From contig JALHJL010000063.1 in the NCBI GenBank assembly GCA_022839625.1, forward strand, positions 1 to 20,782: a stretch of 20,782 bases of DNA, given 5' to 3'. Of the stretch, positions 1 through 6,674 are shown one piece after another. A program made the position numbers and the translations under genes. The notes under the pieces are model-generated. The model saw only the letters and a list, made by a program, of their open reading frames with translations, had not been told where the DNA came from and did not search any database. This DNA comes from Phycisphaerales bacterium. Its GTDB lineage: Bacteria > Planctomycetota > Phycisphaerae > UBA1845 > Fen-1342. How positions within the stretch are numbered: the stretch's first letter is position 1; each line of letters begins with the position of its first letter.

Positions 1-72
1 GAAGAGCGCTGCGACCGTACGCGGAGACTGTGCAGACGGACGCCACCCTTGACACGAAGATGCCTTTCATGG

Positions 73-128
73 ATAGCGTCGGACCTCCGTGTCCGACGTG
101 TAGCGGCCGGTGCCTCGCGGGCCGACGC
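73..128. repeat. Dispersed palindromic repeat, copy A
   Basis: A perfect 7-bp hairpin (GTCGGAC at 78-84, GTCCGAC at 91-97, 6-nt loop) is followed by a 19-bp block at 100-118. The reverse complement of that block matches 20371-20389 at 18 of 19 positions (GCGAGGCrCCGGCCGCTAC). It therefore belongs to the same repeat family as the clusters near 1728 and 20314. It is non-coding and lies downstream of the lipoprotein gene; an 80-residue reading frame across it looks spurious. Confidence 0.6.
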
Positions 129-261
129 TTGGCTGATGGCCGAGAGCGGACAGCTTCGCGGCAGTTGTTTCTGGTAGCGGCCAACCTCCTGGGCGGCCGT
201 GGAGTCGTGGGTGGGGTCAGCGGACCCGACGGCCCCCTGCACGAACGGCTGCGAAGGACGC

Positions 262-912
262 TCAGTTGTTAACAAGGCGCCACGACGCGATGGCTTTAAA
301 GTCCTTATACGGCATGTAAGTCTTCTTCGTCAGAGTACCTGACGCTCGCGCCTCCACACTTCCCGCCAGCGTCGTCTTGTATAACTCGAACCCCTCGGAG
401 TCAATGGCCTGTAGTGTTATGCGGCGAGCTGGCACATCTTGCTGGTTCTGTATGTCCGCCTTGACCGTGAACGAGATATCACCGGAATTGTCAGGATCGG
501 AGAGAACTTTGGTTTTAACGTCTGTGAGGGTGACTTGAGGCGCATCCTTCTCTTCCGCCGAAACACTCTGCAGAGCCCATTTAGCAACGGAACGCAAGTG
601 CTTGTCCGCCATATACGTACGAGCCGTCAAAACGACGGTCTTGCCTACCGGAACGAAAGCTGACAGCCTCACCGATGCCAATTCGAATCCCTCCTTGTCA
701 AGAGCCAGAAGCACGACACGAACACTCAGGCACTTCTCGGCCTTACTTGTAACGGGGACCTTGATTGAATACCACGCATCTCCGCTGGAATCGGGGCCTG
801 TCATGACAAGTGTGCTGGCAGATCCAACCGATACGCGCTGCTCATCTTCACTCCACCCGCACACACAACTGGAAACGGCCAAGGCGAATAGGGGCACGGC
901 GAGAGGTGACAT
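262..912 (-). CDS. Putative lipoprotein with two tandem ~90-residue domains
   Basis: This 216-residue protein has a short hydrophobic N-terminus ending in a lipobox-like VSSC (Cys16), so it is probably exported and lipidated. The n-region unusually lacks Lys or Arg. The mature part is an internal duplication: residues ~26-116 and ~126-216 align, both carrying a D-P/S-D-x-SGD stretch, a central L-x-A-x-D-x-EGFEL motif, and a closing TYM..K....A.W.L. The EGFEL strand pattern resembles small beta-sandwich domains of the FxLYD type, but I cannot assign a family. The ATG at 912 follows an AAGGA-type ribosome site, and an in-frame stop lies just upstream, so the start is secure. Base composition is visibly less GC-rich than the rest of the window, which suggests a separate history. 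The gene starts 44 bp after the membrane-protein gene and may be co-transcribed with it. Function unknown. Confidence 0.8.
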   Translation of the reverse strand: MSPLAVPLFALAVSSCVCGWSEDEQRVSVGSASTLVMTGPDSSGDAWYSIKVPVTSKAEKCLSVRVVLLALDKEGFELASVRLSAFVPVGKTVVLTARTYMADKHLRSVAKWALQSVSAEEKDAPQVTLTDVKTKVLSDPDNSGDISFTVKADIQNQQDVPARRITLQAIDSEGFELYKTTLAGSVEARASGTLTKKTYMPYKDFKAIASWRLVNN

Positions 913-955
913 TTCCTTGTCCTTTCGTTACGCAGCAACGACTGAACTGTGGCGC

Positions 956-1312
956 CTATTTGAAGAGCGCGACGGCCGTGCTGACTACGGTCGCCAGGCC
1001 TACCACGGCCGCAACGGCGAAGGAAGCCCAGGTGGCTAATCGTTGGGACCGTTGCAGCTCGAGCATCTCGCACTCGATATCTCGGCGGTCTAGGTCGTAG
1101 TACTCGCGGAAAAGGCGTTCCGCGTCATGCCGGGCAGACTGCAGCCGATGTTCGTCGGCCAAGCGCGCGCCGGGATCTCCGTATCCGCTCCCAGGCTGGA
1201 ACAGCTCAGCAGCCCGTTTCGATGCAATTTCGCTCGCCTCCAGCCATCTGGACCGCGCCGCAGCCACGGCGTCCAGTTCTGGGTGAGGGTCTTTCAGCCG
1301 AGGTTGGCTCAT
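956..1312 (-). CDS. Small C-terminally membrane-anchored protein, unknown function
   Basis: The protein has 118 residues. The first ~90 are charged and probably helical (rich in E, R, A, with DRRDIECEMLELQRSQR near the end), so they may form a coiled coil. A single hydrophobic segment closes the protein (LATWASFAVAAVVGLATVV...), followed by only a few residues, which suggests a tail-anchored topology with a cytoplasmic N-terminal part. I chose the ATG at 1312 because GGAGG lies 10 nt upstream; a longer frame exists to 1462 but has no such signal. The gene sits directly upstream of the lipoprotein gene on the same strand. No family recognised. Confidence 0.65.
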   Translation of the reverse strand: MSQPRLKDPHPELDAVAAARSRWLEASEIASKRAAELFQPGSGYGDPGARLADEHRLQSARHDAERLFREYYDLDRRDIECEMLELQRSQRLATWASFAVAAVVGLATVVSTAVALFK

Positions 1313-1558
1313 GTCGTCGCATCCTCCGTGTGTCCCGCGGACGTTGGGTTCCTGCACAAGACAATGCAGCCGCACGTTAGCCGGTAGACGAACAGCGTAG
1401 GTCAAACTCCCGCCAGCGATAGGGGTTCGACAGGCCCCGGCTGACCGCCAACAACGTAGCACGTGGTGGCGGACGGTGCAACGTCGGCCTCGCGATGGCG
1501 AGGCTGCGACACGGCGGGCCGACGCTGCGCTCGCGGGCGAGACGCCGGTGGCACAAAA

Positions 1559-1873
1559 CCCTCACCCTGCCCTCCCCCTAAAAGGGAGAGGGAGCGATGA
1601 CCCTCATCCTGCCCTCTCCCTATGAGGGAGAGGGAACGAAGACCCTCACCCTGCCCTCTCTTTAAAAGGGAGAGGGAACGACTACCCTCACCATGCCCTC
1701 TCCCTAATAGTCCGCCGCAGGACTCCTCGCCGGACACCCGCCACGGCGGGCAGGCCGCCACAGACGACTCGCTGCGGCGAGCTCCGGTCCGGCGCTACAG
1801 TTCTGCGGCGGACGGCTAAGAGGGAGACGGAACGATGCCCCTCACCCCTGCCCTCTCCCTAAGAGGGAGAGGG
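1559..1873. repeat. Five-unit stem-loop repeat array downstream of groEL
   Basis: Units begin near 1559, 1601, 1643, 1685 and 1838. Each opens with CCCTCAyCCTGCC and then forms a hairpin of the type CCCTCTCCCT-loop-AGGGAGAGGG. Spacers between the first units are short and similar (GCGATGA, ACGAAGA, ACGACTA), so the first four units repeat every ~42 bp. The fourth is interrupted by an insertion at 1708-1815. The last hairpin (1851-1873) lies 15 bp after the groEL stop codon, so it could protect the transcript 3' end or help terminate it, although no U-tract follows. Similar GGGAGAGGG palindromes occur between genes in many bacteria. Confidence 0.85.
1704..1819. mobile_element. 108-bp MITE-like element inserted in a stem-loop repeat
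   Basis: The intact neighbouring unit reads CCCTCTCC-CTAA-GAGGGAGAGGG (1851-1873). In the interrupted unit CTAA occurs twice, at 1704-1707 and 1816-1819, flanking 108 bp (1708-1815). That insert has near-terminal inverted repeats GTCCGCCGCAG (1710-1720) and CTGCGGCGGAC (1803-1813), which are perfect over 11 bp. Inside are further hairpins (CCCGCC-AC-GGCGGG; CTCGC-TGCG-GCGAG). Non-coding length, terminal inverted repeats and a 4-bp target duplication are the features of a miniature transposable element. No transposase is in the window, so mobilisation would be in trans. Its core (1728-1755 and 1786-1799) matches the repeat near 20314. Confidence 0.65.
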
Positions 1874-1887
1874 ATTGACCGGGGCCG

Positions 1888-3531
1888 CTACATGCCCATG
1901 CCGCCCATTCCGCCCATGCCGCCGCGGCCGGGCATCTTGTCTTCCTTTTCTTCCTTGATTTCGCTGATCGCCGCATCGGTCGTGAGCAGCAGGCCGGCGA
2001 CGCTGGCGGCGTTTTCCAGGGCGATGCGCTCCACCTTCAGCGGCACGACGACGCCCATCTTCACCAGGTCGCCATACTCTTCGGTCAACGCGTTGTAGCC
2101 GTAGTTGCCTTTGTTCTCCAGCACCTTCTGACAGACGATCGAGCCGTCCAGGCCCGCGTTCTCGGCGATCTGGCGGATCGGCGCGCGCAGCGCCCGGCGG
2201 ACGATGTCCACGCCGGTCTTCTGGTCGCCGCGGGCTTTCTTGTAAACCGCGTCGAGCGCTTCGTCGCAGCGGAGCACCGCGACGCCGCCGCCGGGCAGAA
2301 TACCCTCTTCGACCGCTGCCCGGCAGGCATGGAGGGCGTCCTCGACGCGGGCCTTCTTCTCTTTCATCTCGACTTCGGTCGCGGCCCCCACGTTGATCTG
2401 CGCGACGCCGCCGGAGAGCTTCGCCAGCCGCTCTTCGAGCTTCTCACGGTCGTAATCGCTGGTGGTGGCCTCGATCTCGTTCTTGATGGCCTCGATGCGG
2501 CCCTTGATCTTCGCCGTGTCGCCGGCACCTTCGATGATGGTGCACGTTTCCTTGTCGACCACGACGCGCTTGGCCTTGCCGAGCTCGTTGAGCGCGAGCT
2601 TCTCGAGGCTGATGCCCAGGTCTTCCGACACGGCCGTCCCGCCGGTCATGATCGCGATGTCTTCCAGCATGGCCTTGCGGCGGTCGCCGAAGCCGGGCGC
2701 CTTCACCGCGCAGCACTGGAGGATGCCGCGGAGCTTGTTGAGCACGAGCGTGGCCAGGGCCTCGCCCTCGACGTCCTCGGCGATGACCAGCAGCGGCTTG
2801 CCCGCTTTGGCGACCTGCTCCAGCAACGGCAGCAGGTCCTTCACCGATGAGATCTTCTTTTCGTGCACCAGGATGTACGGGTTGTCGAGCGCGACTTCCA
2901 TCGCCTCCGGCTTGTTGACGAAGTGGGGGGAGATGTAGCCCTTGTCGAACTGCATCCCTTCCACTAGGTCAACGACGGTCTCGATGCTCTTGCCCTCTTC
3001 GACCGTGATGACCCCGTCCTTGCCGACCTTGTCCATCGCCTCGGCTATCTTGTCGCCGATTTCCTTGTCCTGGTTCGCGGCACACATGCCGACCTGGGCG
3101 ACCTGCTCCTTGCTCTTGACGGGAACGGCCATCTTCTTCAGGGCGTCGATGACCGCATCGACGGCCATCCCGATTCCCCGCTTGAGATCCATCGCGTTGG
3201 CGCCCGCGGCGAGGTTCTTCAGCCCCTCGTCGTAAATCGCTTCGGCGTAGATGGTTGCGGTCGTTGTGCCGTCGCCGGCGTCCTTCGAGGTCTTGCTGGC
3301 GACTTCTTTGACCATCTGGGCACCCATGTTCTCGTAGGCGTCCTCGAGCTCGATCTCCTTCGCCACGGTCACGCCGTCCTTCGTGACCGTCGGCGCCCCG
3401 AACGACTTCTCGAGCACGACGTTCCGCCCGCGCGGGCCAAGCGTCACCTTGACCGCCCGTGAAAGCTGGCGCACGCCTCGGCGAATCGCCTCTCGGGCTT
3501 CCATGTCATATGCAATCTGCTTTGCTGCCAT
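1888..3531 (-). CDS. groEL: Chaperonin GroEL (60 kDa subunit)
   Basis: This 547-residue protein is the cytosolic chaperonin that folds proteins inside a double ring with ATP and the GroES lid. Length and sequence match the family end to end. The equatorial ATP site shows LGPRGRNVV (31-39) and DGTTTAT (87-93, with the catalytic Asp87). The apical domain contains APGFGDRRKAMLEDIA, and the C-terminal equatorial region has EEGILPGGGVA. The protein ends in a GGM-rich tail (GGMGGMGGMGM), as in chaperonins that act on cytosolic clients. The ATG at 3531 is preceded by AAGGATGATCCG. groES lies upstream on the same strand, separated by 105 bp that contain a palindrome also found upstream of groES. A stem-loop repeat starts 15 bp after the stop. 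Confidence 0.98.
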   Translation of the reverse strand: MAAKQIAYDMEAREAIRRGVRQLSRAVKVTLGPRGRNVVLEKSFGAPTVTKDGVTVAKEIELEDAYENMGAQMVKEVASKTSKDAGDGTTTATIYAEAIYDEGLKNLAAGANAMDLKRGIGMAVDAVIDALKKMAVPVKSKEQVAQVGMCAANQDKEIGDKIAEAMDKVGKDGVITVEEGKSIETVVDLVEGMQFDKGYISPHFVNKPEAMEVALDNPYILVHEKKISSVKDLLPLLEQVAKAGKPLLVIAEDVEGEALATLVLNKLRGILQCCAVKAPGFGDRRKAMLEDIAIMTGGTAVSEDLGISLEKLALNELGKAKRVVVDKETCTIIEGAGDTAKIKGRIEAIKNEIEATTSDYDREKLEERLAKLSGGVAQINVGAATEVEMKEKKARVEDALHACRAAVEEGILPGGGVAVLRCDEALDAVYKKARGDQKTGVDIVRRALRAPIRQIAENAGLDGSIVCQKVLENKGNYGYNALTEEYGDLVKMGVVVPLKVERIALENAASVAGLLLTTDAAISEIKEEKEDKMPGRGGMGGMGGMGM

Positions 3532-3600
3532 CGGATCATCCTTATCGCAACGTGTTTACGGATAATAACTTCCGGTGAACATCGATTGGAAAGACTGGCC

Positions 3601-3619
3601 GGCTGTCAAACTGGCAGCC
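3601..3619 (-). promoter_or_regulatory. Imperfect palindrome between groES and groEL (copy 1)
   Basis: The plus-strand core CTGTCA-AAC-TGGCAG (3603-3617) is identical to 4198-4212 upstream of groES. Here the arms extend to CGGCTGTCA / TGGCAGCCG (3600-3620) with one mismatch, so in RNA it could also form a hairpin 17 nt after the groES stop. On the gene strand it contains TTGACA, a perfect -35 hexamer, but no good -10 lies 17 bp further on. It may be an operator or an attenuating hairpin that tunes groEL relative to groES. This is inferred from the duplication; I know of no named regulator for it. Confidence 0.45.
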
Positions 3620-3636
3620 GCCGCGCTAGCCGCCGT

Positions 3637-3933
3637 CTACTCGAGGATGGCGAGGATGTCGCTTTCGTCCATGATGGTCATTTCCTCGCCTTCGACCTTC
3701 ACCTCAGTGCCGGCATAGCTGCTGAACAAGACCTGGTCGCCCTTCTTTACCTGCAAAGGCTTGCGCTCGCCGGTGTCGAGTAGCCGGCCGTCGCCGACGC
3801 TCAGAACCTTGCCGCGCTTCGGCTTCTCCTTGGCGGTGTCGGGCAGCACGATGCCGCCGGCGGTCCGCTCATCGGCCTCCAAGCGCTTGACCAAGACTTT
3901 CTCCCCAAGGGGACGAATCGCGACCCTGCTCAT
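3637..3933 (-). CDS. groES: Co-chaperonin GroES (10 kDa subunit)
   Basis: This 98-residue protein forms the heptameric lid of the GroEL folding chamber. The N-terminal VAIRPLGEKVLVKR strand, the mobile loop that contacts GroEL (about residues 19-41, with TAGGIVLPDTAKEKPKRG), and the C-terminal KKGDQVLFSSYAGTEVKVEGEEMTIM core are all present, so it is full length. The ATG at 3933 has a GAGGAG ribosome site just upstream. groEL follows on the same strand. A 514-bp gene-free region lies upstream and contains a palindrome shared with the groES-groEL gap, but no full CIRCE element. Confidence 0.97.
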   Translation of the reverse strand: MSRVAIRPLGEKVLVKRLEADERTAGGIVLPDTAKEKPKRGKVLSVGDGRLLDTGERKPLQVKKGDQVLFSSYAGTEVKVEGEEMTIMDESDILAILE

Positions 3934-4447
3934 ACGCTCTCCTCACGTCAGAGACATAGCCTCTCGGCGGGCTTCCGGGATGGAGCCCGCGGGGGCGCCC
4001 CAGGACAATTCCCGGCGCGCACCGCACCGAAGTGTGCATGAGCAAGACTTGTGCCAGTGGCGGCTACGGCGCTGGCGCGCGAGACGCGAGCACCTAACAT
4101 ATTGCTGCTGCACGGATTACCGGTGGCGCTGCCGGTCGCGAGCATCGCGTCTCGGCCGCCCGCTTCCGCCGGCCCGCCACCTCGATATGTCATCCCTCTG
4201 TCAAACTGGCAGGCGGACGAGAGGGATGAGGAAACCAGGCGGCGGGTGTTGAGGACGGCAAGCAGGGGCACGTGGCCGCCCGATTCGGAGATCGGCCGCT
4301 TCCCGCGATGCCGCAATATCGCGCACGCTGATTTGGCGCCCGGAGTCGGAGGTTGACAAAGGGTTGGGGCGTTTCGCCGCCGGTACCGAGGTGCAAAGTG
4401 GAACTTGGCACTCCCCGTCCTATGTGAGCAACATCTGACCCGGGTCG
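3934..4447. other. Long upstream region of groES
   Basis: These 514 bases between the hemerythrin-like gene and groES contain no convincing gene. They hold the second copy of the 15-bp palindrome (4198-4212) inside a 10-bp inverted repeat (4190-4199 / 4220-4229). A TTGGCACTC (4405-4413) resembles one half of a CIRCE element, but its partner is not conserved. I cannot place a confident sigma-70 promoter for groES. Confidence 0.5.
4190..4229. promoter_or_regulatory. Nested inverted repeats upstream of groES (palindrome copy 2)
   Basis: The 15-bp core CTGTCAAACTGGCAG at 4198-4212 is identical to 3603-3617. It overlaps a perfect 10-bp inverted repeat, TCATCCCTCT (4190-4199) and AGAGGGATGA (4220-4229), separated by 20 bp. 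The site is 265 bp upstream of the groES start. Exact conservation of 15 bp next to both genes of one chaperonin operon suggests a regulator binding site, possibly for stress control. This is inference only. Confidence 0.45.
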
Positions 4448-4906
4448 CTAATAAGCCCCGAGATCCTGGTTGAACGCGAACATCACGATCATGTTCTCGC
4501 GCTGCTCGTGCTGGGCGACGATCGCCATGAACCGTTGCACGCGGGCGCAGGCGTCCGCCACGAGCACTCGGTCTTCCGGCCGGGTGTCGGTGAGATCGCG
4601 CCGGATTCCCTCGCCCATGCGCAGGAGCTGCCCCTGCTCGTTTCGGATGGATTCCACCTGGCGGGCCAGCGTGGGGTGCTCCTTCAGGATGGTTTCGAGG
4701 TAGCCGCCCTTCGACTTCATCTCGAAGCACCGCTGAATCTGGGCAAACAGGCGGTCGAATGCCGCGCTCAGCTCTTGTAGCCAGGGCGCGATGCCTTCGC
4801 CCGGCTGCGACGCAATGTGCTCGCGGAGTGTCTGACTGAACTGGAGCAGCGTCTTGTGCTCCTCCTGCAAACGCAGACCCAACTGCTCGTCTACATTGGC
4901 TGACAT
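4448..4906 (-). CDS. Hemerythrin-like HHE-domain protein
   Basis: This 152-residue, all-helical protein resembles hemerythrin HHE cation-binding four-helix bundles, which bind a di-iron centre and act in O2/NO sensing or iron repair. Visible conserved positions are His17 (EEHKTLL), His77 (KEHPTL), and His133/Glu137 in HEQREN, followed by a D-L-G end like that of related proteins. The usual middle HxxxE ligand pair is not evident; around residues 60-64 the sequence is CFEMK, so metal binding may be altered. AGGAG lies 8 nt before the ATG at 4906. It points towards groES, but 514 bp separate them, so co-transcription is uncertain. Confidence 0.7.
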   Translation of the reverse strand: MSANVDEQLGLRLQEEHKTLLQFSQTLREHIASQPGEGIAPWLQELSAAFDRLFAQIQRCFEMKSKGGYLETILKEHPTLARQVESIRNEQGQLLRMGEGIRRDLTDTRPEDRVLVADACARVQRFMAIVAQHEQRENMIVMFAFNQDLGAY

Positions 4907-5063
4907 TCCGTTACTCCTGTGTCACGCGCCGCCGAACCGGCCCGGCGCGAGCACGCATGCCCGCGTCCAGCCAATCGGCGGCATACTATACAGTCTCCGG
5001 CGCCGGTTTCCACCCGTGCCGGCGGGGTGCCGAGGAACGCGCTGGCCGGCTGCTGCGCCGGCA

Positions 5064-6452
5064 TCAAGACCGGAAATACAGGCAGAACTCGTATGGGTGC
5101 GGGCGGGCGCGCAGCGCCTCCGCCTCGTTGCGTTTGTGCTCGATCCAACGCCGGATCAGGCTCTCCGTGAACACCCCGCCCCGCAACAGGTACGTGTGGT
5201 CGGCCTCCAGTGCCTGGAGCGCCTCGTCCAGCGAGGCAGGTCTCGCGGGCGCTGGCGCCAGCAGCGCGTCGGGCAAACCGCCAGGGTGATCGGTCGCCGG
5301 ACCAGGGTCGAGCTTCTGCTCGATGCCGTCCAGCGCGGCGAGCAAGATCGCCGGAAGCGCGAGGTGCGGCACGCAACAGGCGTCGGGAGCAGGGAACTCG
5401 ATCCAGTCCGACGCGGAGGCAGGGCAGACGAGTGGAACAGCAACGACCGACGCAGGATCATCGTGTGAATGGGGCAGGCGCGTAGGGGCCGTAGACCCCG
5501 GCACAAACCGCCTGAAGCTGTTGGTCGTTGGACAGACGAGGGCGAGGAGGCTCGGCGTGTGCGCCAGCAATCCGCCGACGGCCCAACGGTGAACGTCGGA
5601 CAGCGCTCCGCCCGGCGTGCCACCCAGGAGCGGCTGGGCTCCTTTCCAGAGCGCCAAGCGTGTCGGCATGCCGCTTGCGGCTTCGCCGAACAGCGGCTTG
5701 GGCATGAAGGTGGCGACCTTGCCGTGCCGGGCGGCGACGTTGCGGATCACGTACTTGGCGGTGAGCAGGCGGTCGGCCATTTCCAGCAAAGGCGCGGGCT
5801 GGAGGTTCAGCGCGCCATGTCCGCCGGTCGCGGCGGAGCGACAGTGGCTGCCGACGGGCACGCCGCACGCCGCCAGCGCGGCGGACATCTCGCTTCGCAG
5901 ATTGTGGAGACTGTCGGACGGCGGCAGTTGTGCGGGTCCGTCGCCGGGTGCGAATTGGGTGCCCAGGTTGTCGGGCTCGGCGCGTCCCTGTCGCCAGTGC
6001 CCCTCACGCGACTCGACGCGGTACGCAGCCGCGTTAGTGGTTTGCTCGAAGTAGACCTGGTCGAAGATGAAGAACTCAAGCAGGGGCGCGAAGTCGGCGC
6101 GGTCCGCCAGGCGGGTCGCTCGCAGGTATTCCTCGGCCCGGCGGGCGACCGCTCGCAGATCGTCCTGACAGTCCTGCCCGGTGTGTGCATCCTTGACGTC
6201 GCACTGCACGACGACCGTGGAGTGTTGACAGAACGGATCGACGTACGCCGTGCCCGGCACCGGCACCAGCGTCTTGCCTGCTTCGCAGGTGAGGTTGCCC
6301 GGCGCGCCGGCGATCGGGTAACAGGCTTGTTGCTGAAGGTGAGCGGCCGTGACAGTGACGTGTCGGACAACTCCGGGGAACTCCAGGTAGCGTAGGTCAA
6401 GGAATTCCGCGTCGCTTCTGCGCGCCACCTCGAAGAGCTCCTCGCCGGGCAT
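5064..6452 (-). CDS. Glutamine synthetase-like protein, probable pseudoenzyme
   Basis: The 462-residue protein aligns along its whole length with type I glutamine synthetase (E. coli GlnA, ~469 residues): YVDPFCQHSTVVVQCDV, RRAEEYLRAT, DSLHNLRSEM, KYVIRNVAARHGKVATFMPKP, CPTTNSFRRFVPG, LAALDGI, and the PHPYEFCLYFRS end. By comparison with the known active site, Glu129 becomes Leu (LLEFF; the Glu131 equivalent, residue 126, stays), HHHEVA becomes HCRSAA (Glu212 lost), QNEV becomes HGAL (Glu220 lost), GSGMHCH becomes ASGMPTR (His269 lost), PGYEAP becomes PGSTAP (Glu327 lost), and RSASIR becomes PASVVA (both Arg lost). The FDGSS loop and the adenylylation Tyr are also missing; the Glu357 equivalent remains. 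It therefore cannot plausibly catalyse ATP-dependent glutamine synthesis. A GTG 15 nt upstream is possible, but GAGGAG lies 7 nt before the ATG at 6452. Confidence 0.88.
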   Translation of the reverse strand: MPGEELFEVARRSDAEFLDLRYLEFPGVVRHVTVTAAHLQQQACYPIAGAPGNLTCEAGKTLVPVPGTAYVDPFCQHSTVVVQCDVKDAHTGQDCQDDLRAVARRAEEYLRATRLADRADFAPLLEFFIFDQVYFEQTTNAAAYRVESREGHWRQGRAEPDNLGTQFAPGDGPAQLPPSDSLHNLRSEMSAALAACGVPVGSHCRSAATGGHGALNLQPAPLLEMADRLLTAKYVIRNVAARHGKVATFMPKPLFGEAASGMPTRLALWKGAQPLLGGTPGGALSDVHRWAVGGLLAHTPSLLALVCPTTNSFRRFVPGSTAPTRLPHSHDDPASVVAVPLVCPASASDWIEFPAPDACCVPHLALPAILLAALDGIEQKLDPGPATDHPGGLPDALLAPAPARPASLDEALQALEADHTYLLRGGVFTESLIRRWIEHKRNEAEALRARPHPYEFCLYFRS

Positions 6453-6674
6453 ACGGATTCTCCTCACCGGGCCAAGGTGAGATTGTGCCCGGAGCAGTAG
6501 TGCGCGGCAAACGTCGCGGTCTCACTTACGCTCGGCAGGGGGGGCGGGAGCCGTTCGTAGACGCCGAGTCGTACGCTGGCGCGCGTGGTTTCTGCACCCG
6601 GGAAGGGCCCCCGGCCGCCGAGCAGGTGGGCCGGCGGGCGACGAGGGCGGGTGGCAGAAGGGTGGTCCAGCTAC

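Larger units (their letters stand above)
1313..1887. other. Non-coding stretch holding a stem-loop repeat array
   Basis: No convincing gene is present in these 575 bases. Positions 1313-1558 show nothing beyond a TTGACC hexamer (minus strand, near 1401) that might belong to a promoter for the membrane-protein gene. Positions 1559-1873 are filled by five copies of a palindromic repeat, one split by an inserted element. Reading frames across this part translate the repeats into low-complexity peptides and are not genes. Confidence 0.7.

Noticed and set aside
30..272. 80-residue plus-strand frame at the window start
   Set aside because: It translates a palindromic repeat and runs into the end of the lipoprotein gene; no start signal.
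1559..1873. CRISPR array
   Set aside because: Units are hairpin repeats with near-constant short spacers of similar sequence, no cas genes are present, and the repeats themselves span most of each period.
4405..4431. CIRCE (HrcA operator) upstream of groES
   Set aside because: TTGGCACTC resembles one half-site and the 9-bp spacing is right, but the other half (TGTGAGCAA) matches poorly, and the site is ~470 bp from the groES start.
3948..4730. 260-residue minus-strand frame upstream of groES
   Set aside because: It overlaps the hemerythrin-like gene in another frame and has a Pro/Arg/Gly-rich translation without a ribosome site.
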